A stretch of 19,415 nt of DNA from an uncultured Solobacterium sp. (GTDB lineage Bacteria > Bacillota_I > Bacilli_A > Erysipelotrichales > Erysipelotrichaceae), in contig CAJJTI010000019.1 in NCBI GenBank assembly GCA_905194705.1, forward strand, positions 1 through 19,415. Reading direction: 5' to 3'. The notes under the pieces were generated by a model. That model made no database searches. It was not told the origin of the DNA and saw nothing but the letters and a program-made list of their open reading frames with translations. Below, in pieces: positions 7,702 to 14,081 of this stretch. How positions within the stretch are numbered: the stretch's first letter is position 1; every line of letters starts with the position of its first letter. The position numbers and the translations under genes are program-made.

Positions 7702-9495
7702 TTATTCAGCTAGTGAAGAAACTGCATCTTTAGCAGCAATTCTACCTTCTGTTGTATAGCTGCCTAGAGAGTAACCACCAAAGTAGTAATCACCAAATAA
7801 TTGACTTGTGGCTGTTTCACCAATTGCATATACATTAGGAATGACATTTCCATCTTTGTCTAATACATGCATATTTTCATCAATGATAGCTCCACCAATT
7901 GTACCCCAGCTGCCACATCTTCTATATACTGCATAATATCCACCATCTTCAGAATACTTCTTTAGATAGTCACTTGATTTACCAAATTCATCATCTTTAC
8001 CTGCATCGCAAGCAGCTTGATATTCATCAAATGTAGCTTTTAATGTATCAGCATCTACACCCATCTTCTTAGCTAATTCTTCAATTGTATCGGCTTTAAC
8101 AGCAACTTTTGCATTGTCATCAGCAGCTTGTTTTTCAACTTCTTTTAAGAAATCAGCATCAAAACCAATAGCATTCTTTACATCAATAATGTTCCAGTAA
8201 CCGCTAGAAGCATGTTTCAACATCTTTTCGTTTACTTCAGTTGCAACAGGTAAGCCTTCGTTTGTGAAACGTTTGCCTTCAGCATCAACCATAAGTGTCA
8301 TGCTTGTATCAGGTGTGTTACTCCAGTTTGTACCAAATACTTGAGCAAAGTCTGGTTGACTGCTCTTTACATATAAAGTATCAGCCATTTGAGCACCAAT
8401 ATCTTCAAGCATCTTCATACCATCACCAGTATTACCAATACAAGATTTTTCATTTAGATCAACTGTCTTTACAGCTGGTTGTTTTTCTTTTAATGTATCA
8501 CTCCAGCTAGCTCCACCAGCCGCAACGATTACTTTCTTAGCATGAATTGTATATTCACCTGCTTTATCACTAACTGTTGCACCAGTAACAGCACCATCTT
8601 CTACAACAAGTGATTCTGCTTTTGTACCAGTTAGAACAGTCACACCTGCTTTTTCACATTCATCAGCAAGTGCACGACATAATTCATAACCAATTGTGAA
8701 TTGTGTACCTACATAACCACCCATATCAAGAGTTGTTCCTTCAAGTTTCAAATCATTACGTAAGTAATCTACTGTACTACCTGTTTGTTCAAAAATCTTA
8801 GAAGCAAAATCGTAATCTGGAGTTACATCTGAATCACTGTTTTGTTCTTTGAAGAATGTAACCATTCTATCTAAGCTGTCATCAACTTCTGTTGTTGTTT
8901 CACTATCAACTGTTAATAATAAACCAGCACTAACTGCTAATGTACCACCAACAGAATCAAGCTTTTCAACTAGAACTGTCTTAGCACCTTCAGTAGCTGC
9001 TGTTTCTGCAGCCATTAGACCAGAAGCACCACCACCGATAACAAGTACATCTGTATCCATGTCACTTTGTTTTTCTGGTGTTTCTTCTGTAGCATTTGCA
9101 AATTTGCTTGAATCACCACCAGCTTGTTTTACAGCATCATTAACTGCATTTTTAATTGCTGTGCTAGTAAAAGTTGCACCACTAACTGAATCAACCTTTG
9201 TTGTTTGGTATTTAATAATCTTTTCTGGAATTTCTTCGATTGCCTTGTCAGACAAGAATGGTGTTTCACTTTGCTCTGTAATCTTTACAGACTCAATTGC
9301 GTTGTCACTGAATGTTACTTCAGCTTTAACCGCGCCATTATGTCCTGTTGCTTCGCCTGTATAAGTTCCTGCCGTATATGCACTTTCACTTGCACTAGTA
9401 GGACTAGGTGAAGTAGTTGCTGCTGTACCTGATGAACAAGCACCAAGTGAAGCAACCATCATTAAACTTAATACTCCCTGAATCAACTTTTTCAT
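7702..9495 (-). CDS. Lipid-anchored flavinylated reductase, FMN-binding plus FAD_binding_2 domains
   Basis: A 597-residue surface oxidoreductase. Signal peptide with lipobox (Cys20), a Ser/Thr/Pro linker to about 38, an FMN-binding domain about 40-125 with DSVSGAT (102-108), where Thr108 fits the ApbE flavinylation motif, then a flavoprotein domain starting with the dinucleotide fold GGGASG (154-159) and the FAD ribose-binding VEK. It has the domain order of extracellular fumarate- or urocanate-type reductases fed by flavin-based electron transfer. However, the C-terminal HxTMGG and GANRLGG motifs of fumarate reductases read GSWGTIGG (528-535) and YYFGGYSLG (570-578), and the TTRD arginine segment is not recognisable, so fumarate is unlikely as substrate. 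It is a paralogue of the next gene upstream but has its own promoter and terminator. ATG at 9495 follows GAGGG (9506-9510). No ApbE gene is in the window. Confidence 0.88.
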   Translation of the reverse strand: MKKLIQGVLSLMMVASLGACSSGTAATTSPSPTSASESAYTAGTYTGEATGHNGAVKAEVTFSDNAIESVKITEQSETPFLSDKAIEEIPEKIIKYQTTKVDSVSGATFTSTAIKNAVNDAVKQAGGDSSKFANATEETPEKQSDMDTDVLVIGGGASGLMAAETAATEGAKTVLVEKLDSVGGTLAVSAGLLLTVDSETTTEVDDSLDRMVTFFKEQNSDSDVTPDYDFASKIFEQTGSTVDYLRNDLKLEGTTLDMGGYVGTQFTIGYELCRALADECEKAGVTVLTGTKAESLVVEDGAVTGATVSDKAGEYTIHAKKVIVAAGGASWSDTLKEKQPAVKTVDLNEKSCIGNTGDGMKMLEDIGAQMADTLYVKSSQPDFAQVFGTNWSNTPDTSMTLMVDAEGKRFTNEGLPVATEVNEKMLKHASSGYWNIIDVKNAIGFDADFLKEVEKQAADDNAKVAVKADTIEELAKKMGVDADTLKATFDEYQAACDAGKDDEFGKSSDYLKKYSEDGGYYAVYRRCGSWGTIGGAIIDENMHVLDKDGNVIPNVYAIGETATSQLFGDYYFGGYSLGSYTTEGRIAAKDAVSSLAE

Positions 9496-9510
9496 ATCTT
9501 CTTTTCCCTC

Positions 9511-9524
9511 GGAAATTTATTTCC
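9511..9524. promoter_or_regulatory. Operator-like palindrome at the transcription start
   Basis: GGAAAT (9511-9516) and ATTTCC (9519-9524) form a perfect 6-bp inverted repeat with a 2-bp centre. It sits between the -10 (9531-9536) and the ribosome site, at the predicted transcription start, where a bound repressor would block initiation. No obvious cognate regulator is adjacent. Confidence 0.45.
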
Positions 9525-9530
9525 ACGAAA

Positions 9531-9558
9531 AGTATAGCTCAAGATTTTTGATTGTAAA
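9531..9558 (-). promoter_or_regulatory. Promoter of the first flavin reductase gene
   Basis: Minus strand TTTACA (9553-9558), a 16-bp spacer, then TATACT (9531-9536). The predicted start is near 9524, about 30 bases before the ATG. Confidence 0.6.
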
Positions 9559-9613
9559 TATTTTCACAAAAACTTTTTTGAACTTTTACATTGATTTCCC
9601 AGAAACTTTTCAC

Positions 9614-9646
9614 AAAGAAAAAGATGCCCATTTTATTGAGCACCTT
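9614..9646 (-). terminator. Terminator of the second flavin reductase gene
   Basis: A 9-bp stem (9638-9646 with 9621-9629, two G-U pairs) with an 8-nt loop and a T-rich tail (revcomp of 9614-9622). It follows the stop at 9656 by about ten bases, so the two paralogues are separate transcripts. Confidence 0.75.
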
Positions 9647-9655
9647 AGATTGGTA

Positions 9656-11431
9656 TTATTCGTTAGCAGCGTTTTGACCAGCTAATCTACCATAATGTAC
9701 AGAAGAACCAATTGCTACACCACAGCTTGGATATTCAGAACCAAAGATTCCAACAAATGCTGTTTCACCAGCCGCATATAAACCAGGGATAACATTTCCT
9801 TCTTTGTCTAATACATGTGATGCTGTATCAGTATTGATACCACCAAATGTAACTGTTAATACTGGATTCATTTGAATAGCATAGTAAGGACCTTCCAGTT
9901 TTGTTAGATATTCACTTGGTTTACCAAAATCTTCATCTACACCTTTATCGCATAATTCATTGTAACGAGTAACAGTAGCAACTAATGTTTCAGGATCTGC
10001 GCCCATCTTTTCAGCTAATTCTTCAACTGTTTCTGCACTTAATGTTGAATCTAGTGTCATACCATATTGAACTGTAGGATTAGGATCATTACTGCAGGCA
10101 ATATACCATCCACCTTCAGAACCACTTTCTCTTAATGCAGTAGCAACATGAGATTGATATGTCCATTCATCAACTACTCTTTCACCATTGTTATTCACAA
10201 CTAAACCAGATTCTTCGTTAATACCAACGCCACATGTAAAGCTTACAGCAACTTCTTGTACACCTTTTGATTGATATACATCTGCACCAACAGCTTCTGC
10301 CATTGTAAAGCCATCACCAACGTTACCTGCTGGAACACTTGTTGAATAATTCTTGTAATAAGCAGAACCTAATTCATGATTTGAAGCATAACCACCAGTC
10401 GCAACAATAACGCCTTTAGCATTAACTGTAACTGTAGAACCATCTTTCATTGTTCCTTTTGCACCAACTGCTTTACCATCTTTCATTAAGATTTCATCAG
10501 CTGTACAGTTGTAAATGAATTGTGTATCAGTTTTTGCTACAGCGTCATATAGAGGAACTGTAATTTGTCCACCGATACCAGACACTTGTCCTCCTCCACC
10601 TTTTGTATTTAATACACGCCATGGTGTAATAGAAGAATGGATTGGTTCAACATTGATAACGTCTACTCCTAAACCTTCTAACCATTGAACATCTTCTAAT
10701 GCATGATCTGTAAATTCATGTAATTTATCAGCGTCAATTTCATGATATGTATCAAAACTTGATAAATAGTTATATAAATCTTCTGCTGTATCACCAGTAA
10801 AACCAGCTTCTTCTTGTTGTTTTGTACCAGCTGCTACAAGTTTTCCACCACTTCTAGTAGTAGAGCCACCAACAATACCTTGTTTTTCTAATACAACAAC
10901 AGATGCTCCAGCATTACTTGCTTCTAAAGCTGCACTTAAACCTGCTGCACCAGCACCTAAAATAACTACATCTGCATCAATTGTTTGATCTTCTGCTTTT
11001 GCTTTTTCACTCGTCTCTTTTAATGCACTCACATCAGCACCTGCTTGTTCTAATGCACTTGTTACAGCTGTTACAACAGCAGCGGAAGTAATTGTAGCTC
11101 CTGTAACTGTATCAACAGCTAAAGTTTGTCCTTCTACGATTTGAGATGGAATAGCTTCAACAGGAGTTTCTTTCAAGCCATAACCAATACCATAAGTTTC
11201 TGTATGATCTTTTACTTCAACACTTTCAATCTTGTCATCACTTACAGTAACTTCTACTGTTAAAGGACCACCATTATGTCCAGTAGCTTCTCCAGTATAA
11301 GTACCTGCTGTAAAACTGACAGCACCAGTACTAGCTTCTGGAGTTGTTGCTGGCTCTTTTGCATCGTTACTGCATGCTGTAAAACTAGCAGCCATAACAG
11401 CAACTAAAACCATATTTAATAATTTTTTCAT
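9656..11431 (-). CDS. Lipid-anchored flavinylated reductase with KstD-like C-terminal motif
   Basis: 591 residues from the ATG at 11431, chosen because AAAGGAG (11441-11447) lies nine bases upstream and a lipoprotein signal (Cys20) starts there; the open frame to 11515 crosses the promoter. FMN-binding domain about 40-130 with DTVTGAT (107-113), Thr113 being the likely flavinylated residue. FAD_binding_2 domain from VVILGAGAAG (155-164). Near the end YYAIQMNPVLTVTFGGI replaces the fumarate HxTMGG segment, and EYPSCGVAIGSS (566-577) replaces GANRLGG. The YP-x-x-G-x-x-IG pattern recalls 3-ketosteroid dehydrogenases, so an enone-type acceptor is possible, but that is inference. The N-terminal part TAGTYTGEATGHNG is identical to that of the downstream paralogue. 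It is divergent from a MerR gene and carries a MerR-type promoter, so induction by its substrate is likely. Confidence 0.88.
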   Translation of the reverse strand: MKKLLNMVLVAVMAASFTACSNDAKEPATTPEASTGAVSFTAGTYTGEATGHNGGPLTVEVTVSDDKIESVEVKDHTETYGIGYGLKETPVEAIPSQIVEGQTLAVDTVTGATITSAAVVTAVTSALEQAGADVSALKETSEKAKAEDQTIDADVVILGAGAAGLSAALEASNAGASVVVLEKQGIVGGSTTRSGGKLVAAGTKQQEEAGFTGDTAEDLYNYLSSFDTYHEIDADKLHEFTDHALEDVQWLEGLGVDVINVEPIHSSITPWRVLNTKGGGGQVSGIGGQITVPLYDAVAKTDTQFIYNCTADEILMKDGKAVGAKGTMKDGSTVTVNAKGVIVATGGYASNHELGSAYYKNYSTSVPAGNVGDGFTMAEAVGADVYQSKGVQEVAVSFTCGVGINEESGLVVNNNGERVVDEWTYQSHVATALRESGSEGGWYIACSNDPNPTVQYGMTLDSTLSAETVEELAEKMGADPETLVATVTRYNELCDKGVDEDFGKPSEYLTKLEGPYYAIQMNPVLTVTFGGINTDTASHVLDKEGNVIPGLYAAGETAFVGIFGSEYPSCGVAIGSSVHYGRLAGQNAANE

Positions 11432-11453
11432 TTTCTTTCTCTCCTTTATTTGT

Positions 11454-11484
11454 ATTGTAGTGTATGCGGTTACAGGCAAGTCAA
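11454..11484 (-). promoter_or_regulatory. MerR-type promoter (19-bp spacer) of the second flavin reductase gene
   Basis: Minus strand TTGACT (11479-11484) and TACAAT (11454-11459) are separated by 19 bp instead of 17, the hallmark of promoters that MerR proteins activate by twisting the spacer. The spacer holds a TGTA/TACA dyad. The divergent gene at 11596 encodes a MerR-family protein. Confidence 0.7.
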
Positions 11485-11560
11485 GTTGTGAAAAATAGCG
11501 ATTACTTATCCACAATCGAATTGATTTTTAAAGATTTTAATGATAATTTCACAAAGTAAA

Positions 11561-11589
11561 TTTACTAAACTGTTCCCTAAGGTTATACT
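11561..11589 (+). promoter_or_regulatory. Promoter of the MerR-family gene
   Basis: TTTACT (11561-11566), a 17-bp spacer, then TATACT (11584-11589). The A of the start codon (11596) falls where transcription should begin, so the mRNA appears leaderless. CTAAGG and CTTTAG flank the -10 as an imperfect dyad, a possible autoregulatory site. Confidence 0.65.
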
Positions 11590-11595
11590 TTAGAT

Positions 11596-12561
11596 ATGAA
11601 AATGAAAGAAGTCTGTGAAAAAACCGGTTTAACAAAAAAAGCAATTCATTATTACATTGACTGTGGCTTAATACATGTTCGTAAACTTGATAATAATTAC
11701 TTTGATTTTAATGACGAAAATATCAAGATTTTAAATCAGATTGCTTTCTTAAGAAAAATGGATGTCAGTATCGATACGATCAAAAAGATATACCATTCCC
11801 CAAGTGCACTTAATTTCTTTTTGGTTGAAGAAAGAAATAAACTATTTCTAGAAGTTGAAGATAAATTAACATCTTTAATGGATTTAACTTCTCTTATTCT
11901 TAATCTTCCTCATAACGCAACGCCTGATGATATTCCTGCCGAAATATCAACTTCAAGAGAAATTGTTAACTCATTACTTTTACAAATTCCTCGTGATTTA
12001 AACTACAGAATGTTAGCAATTTATATATTTGCACCATATACCGATGAATTTGCGACTGAATATAAAAAATATTTATGGAAAAAGATTGAACTTGAAGTGC
12101 AGAAACAATTTCAACATACTTCATTAGAAGCTCTTTCTTACTATTCTATCGATAATAATGGTGAAAAGATGTTAGCTAAATATATTTCTGACTTCGGTAA
12201 AATCATGCATCTATTTGAATTAGAAGATATTGCACCAATGGTGAATACTTTTGTTAATAGACTACAGAAATTCTTAAACTCGGAAAAAGCTGTTAACGCC
12301 TGGAATAAGCACTATGAAACTGTTTATGTTCCAACATTACACACATATCAATCTTGTGCAAAAGAAGTCTTAAAAGAGTTTTCCAATCGTTTTACTATCT
12401 GTAATAACAAGATTGAACAAATTGTTATTGCAGTAGATAAAATTATTTCTACTAGTTCTATTAAAAAAGACCTATACACTAAATGTCATTTAACTGATGA
12501 CAACTATGGTACAAGCCTCTTCTTATTGTTCTTATTTAATCCAATTGATTATGTGAATTAG
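11596..12561 (+). CDS. MerR-family transcription regulator with long effector domain
   Basis: A 321-residue protein. Residues 1-70 form the MerR winged helix: MKEVCEKTGLTKKAIHYYID, then GLI, YFDFNDENIKILNQIAFLRK and the SIDTIKKI helix. Residues about 75-321 form a long, mostly helical C-terminal region that I do not recognise; it lacks an obvious cysteine metal site, so a small organic or hydrophobic effector is more likely than a metal. The gene is divergent from the second flavin reductase, whose promoter has the 19-bp spacer typical of MerR targets, so activation of that gene is the natural reading. There is no ribosome site, and the -10 ends six bases before the ATG. The stop overlaps the stop of the convergent lipoprotein gene by four bases, with no terminator between them. 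Confidence 0.85.
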   Translation: MKMKEVCEKTGLTKKAIHYYIDCGLIHVRKLDNNYFDFNDENIKILNQIAFLRKMDVSIDTIKKIYHSPSALNFFLVEERNKLFLEVEDKLTSLMDLTSLILNLPHNATPDDIPAEISTSREIVNSLLLQIPRDLNYRMLAIYIFAPYTDEFATEYKKYLWKKIELEVQKQFQHTSLEALSYYSIDNNGEKMLAKYISDFGKIMHLFELEDIAPMVNTFVNRLQKFLNSEKAVNAWNKHYETVYVPTLHTYQSCAKEVLKEFSNRFTICNNKIEQIVIAVDKIISTSSIKKDLYTKCHLTDDNYGTSLFLLFLFNPIDYVN

Positions 12562-13184
12562 TCAAACATATATACAAATGTTTTTTCTAATTCATTGATA
12601 CGGAAAGTAACAGTATATTCATTTAACTGAGCATCTTTTCCAGAATATGCAGAATTAAATAAGCCTGCTTCATAATTTTCATCACTATATTCAAGTGTTA
12701 CCGTTTCAATATTTTCAACATGCATTAGATAATATGCACTTCCATGAACTAAGATAGTACCCTTAGCCCCTTTAGTAATTAAATTACTGATTGTTTTACC
12801 ATCTGTCATAACAACTTTAATTGTTGCTTCATCACCATCTTTTTCAACTTTCCAGGCATGAATTGTAGACATTAAAACATATCCATCAATGTTAGTTGAC
12901 ATAACTTGTGCAACACCTGAAGATGGCTCTTCATAACCTTCTACTTCTGTTTCTGCTTTTGTTGCTAAATCATTAGAAATGCTTACAAGTTCATCAATTG
13001 CTGAATTAAAATCATCACCTTCAAGGTGAATACGTGTACTTGAAGCACTTGTCACTGTATCTGTGACTGTTTCTGATATTGACTCAATTGTTGGTGTAGA
13101 TGTAGCTTTAACTGTTTCTTTTTCTGAAGCAGAAGTACAGCCAACTAGTGTAAAAATGGATAATGCTAATAATAATTTCTTCAT
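12558..13184 (-). CDS. Lipoprotein with pyridoxamine-oxidase-like split-barrel domain
   Basis: A 208-residue exported lipoprotein: signal MKKLLLALSIFTLVG with lipobox Cys16, a Ser/Thr/Glu-rich linker to about 50, a short helix (53-78), then about 88-208 with GVAQVMSTNIDGYVLMSTI, DGDEATIKVVMTDGKTISNL and a closing TVTFRINELEKTFVY. The ThrAsn-x-AspGly start and the TDGKTISNL turn are typical of flavin-binding split barrels of the pyridoxamine 5'-phosphate oxidase family. It may bind FMN or a related ligand outside the cell; the substrate is unknown. The ATG at 13184 follows AGGAGG (13189-13194). It is divergent from a TetR gene, and the shared region holds three copies of one palindrome, so repression by that TetR is very likely. 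Its place near two surface flavoproteins suggests a common flavin or redox theme. Confidence 0.75.
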   Translation of the reverse strand: MKKLLLALSIFTLVGCTSASEKETVKATSTPTIESISETVTDTVTSASSTRIHLEGDDFNSAIDELVSISNDLATKAETEVEGYEEPSSGVAQVMSTNIDGYVLMSTIHAWKVEKDGDEATIKVVMTDGKTISNLITKGAKGTILVHGSAYYLMHVENIETVTLEYSDENYEAGLFNSAYSGKDAQLNEYTVTFRINELEKTFVYMFD

Positions 13185-13196
13185 CTTTCCTCCTGT

Positions 13197-13212
13197 TAGT
13201 ACAGTTGTACTA
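13197..13212. promoter_or_regulatory. TetR operator copy 1
   Basis: TAGTACAGTTGTACTA, a near-perfect 16-bp palindrome (7-bp arms). It lies between the lipoprotein -10 (13213-13218) and its ribosome site, over the predicted transcription start. Confidence 0.8.
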
Positions 13213-13218
13213 ATTATA
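13213..13218 (-). promoter_or_regulatory. -10 of the split-barrel lipoprotein promoter
   Basis: The minus strand reads TATAAT; the -35 at 17 bp is GTACAA (13236-13241), inside operator copy 2. The weak -35 and flanking operators fit a tightly repressed promoter. Confidence 0.6.
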
Positions 13219-13227
13219 TAAACATTC

Positions 13228-13243
13228 TAGTACATTTGTACTA
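13228..13243. promoter_or_regulatory. TetR operator copy 2
   Basis: TAGTACATTTGTACTA, the same palindrome, 31 bp from copy 1 and 26 bp from copy 3 centre to centre. It covers the -35 regions of both divergent promoters. Confidence 0.8.
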
Positions 13244-13253
13244 TTTGCCAATC

Positions 13254-13269
13254 TAGTATACTTGTGCTA
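13254..13269. promoter_or_regulatory. TetR operator copy 3 over the regulator's own -10
   Basis: TAGTATACTTGTGCTA, a degenerate copy of the palindrome that contains the TetR gene's -10 TATACT (13257-13262). This predicts autorepression, probably at weaker affinity than copies 1 and 2. Confidence 0.7.
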
Positions 13270-13279
13270 AATTTGAAAT

Positions 13280-13876
13280 ATGAAAGAAAATATCAAAGAA
13301 AAGATACTTCTAGTATCAAGAGAATTATTTAATACGTATGGTTATCATGAAGTAACCATGCGTATGATTGCGGATAAATGCAATATTGGTGTTGGTAATC
13401 TTACCTATCACTACAAAAAGAAAATCGATATAATATATGCCCTTCTTAAAGAAGGTGAACCGACATTATCCACTTCAAATACAAAGACCATTGAAGAACT
13501 GTATCATTTCATTTCTGAAATGGTTGATGGTGTAAGAAAAAATCATTTTTTCTTTTCTTCATCACAAATGCAAAGTCTAGATGAAAGTTTCTTTGAAGCA
13601 AATAAACAAAACGTCCAAAAACTTCATACTGCTTTTATATCTAATCTTATAGAACTTCAAAAAGCTAACAAACTATCTGAAGATTTTAATGAAGAAGAAA
13701 TGGAAGCTTATGTTTCATTATGTATGCTATCTCATATCAGCTGGGCGAATGAAGAAGGAAAAAACAGCACTTATACAAATTTAGATTTTAAACAATTTAT
13801 ATTAACTCATCTCGTACTATTAAAACCCTACTACACTAAAAAAGGTCTAAAAGAATTCAAACAATTATCCAAATAG
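13280..13876 (+). CDS. TetR-family repressor
   Basis: A 198-residue protein. Residues 5-60 form the TetR DNA-binding domain: KEKILLVSRELFNTYGYHEV, then TMRMIADKCNIGVGNLTYHY (helix-turn-helix) and KKKIDIIYALL. The rest (about 60-198) is the helical ligand/dimer domain with no recognisable specificity. It is divergent from the split-barrel lipoprotein gene, and three copies of a 16-bp palindrome between them include one over its own -10, so it most likely represses itself and the lipoprotein until a ligand binds. The predicted leader is only about ten bases (AATTTGAAAT) with no ribosome site. It is followed by the cre-like site and promoter of the beta-glucoside operon, with no strong terminator of its own. 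Confidence 0.9.
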   Translation: MKENIKEKILLVSRELFNTYGYHEVTMRMIADKCNIGVGNLTYHYKKKIDIIYALLKEGEPTLSTSNTKTIEELYHFISEMVDGVRKNHFFFSSSQMQSLDESFFEANKQNVQKLHTAFISNLIELQKANKLSEDFNEEEMEAYVSLCMLSHISWANEEGKNSTYTNLDFKQFILTHLVLLKPYYTKKGLKEFKQLSK

Positions 13877-13885
13877 TAATATCAT

Positions 13886-13906
13886 TTTTGGTAAACGCTA
13901 CCAAAA
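13886..13906. promoter_or_regulatory. cre-like catabolite site / LacI-type palindrome
   Basis: TTTTGGTA and TACCAAAA form a perfect 8-bp inverted repeat around AACGC. The 14-bp core GGTAAACGCTACCA (13890-13903) matches the CcpA cre consensus TGNAANCGNWNNCA except at the first base. It lies 14 bp upstream of the -35 of the beta-glucoside operon. A weak terminator hairpin of the TetR gene is the alternative. Confidence 0.6.
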
Positions 13907-13920
13907 TTTATCAAAATTCG

Positions 13921-13949
13921 TTGACAGGCTTAATTTTTCAATGTAGATT
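13921..13949 (+). promoter_or_regulatory. Promoter of the beta-glucoside operon
   Basis: Consensus -35 TTGACA (13921-13926), 17-bp spacer, TAGATT -10 (13944-13949). Transcription would start near 13956, seven bases before the RAT element. Confidence 0.8.
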
Positions 13950-13962
13950 ATTCATGTCATTA

Positions 13963-13994
13963 GGATTGTAACTGAAGTGCAGGCAACACCTAAG
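13963..13994 (+). promoter_or_regulatory. RAT antiterminator element (LicT/BglG target)
   Basis: Begins GGATTGTAACTG, continues through a short GAAGT loop to GCAGGCAACACC and ends TAAG, closely matching the ribonucleic antiterminator consensus of the BglG/SacY/LicT family. Its 3' end overlaps the 5' arm of the terminator at 13985, so the two structures are mutually exclusive. The RNA-binding protein is encoded immediately downstream. Confidence 0.9.
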
Positions 13995-14047
13995 ATAGTT
14001 TAAATAAGATATTTATGTCTTTTTGTGCTATCTTTAGGTGTTTTTTT
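13985..14047 (+). terminator. Conditional terminator of the beta-glucoside operon leader
   Basis: AACACCTAAGATAG (13985-13998) pairs with CTATCTTTAGGTGTT (14028-14042), with one bulged base, followed by a long T-run (14041-14047). Formation of the RAT hairpin by bound antiterminator removes its 5' arm. Confidence 0.9.
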
Positions 14048-14081
14048 GTTTACAATAGTGACTAGAGGGGATCGTATCGTA

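Noticed and set aside
8849..9364. 171-codon open frame on the plus strand opposite the first flavin reductase
   Set aside because: Antisense to a clear coding region, low-complexity Ser/Val/Ala composition, no ribosome site.
7702..9495. Naming the flavin reductase a fumarate reductase
   Set aside because: The usual fumarate-contact motifs are replaced, so only the general reductase class is supported.
11506..11514. Perfect DnaA box TTATCCACA in the MerR/reductase intergenic region
   Set aside because: A single 9-mer with no cluster, AT-rich unwinding element or dnaA/dnaN neighbour; expected by chance now and then in AT-rich DNA of this length. Not an origin.
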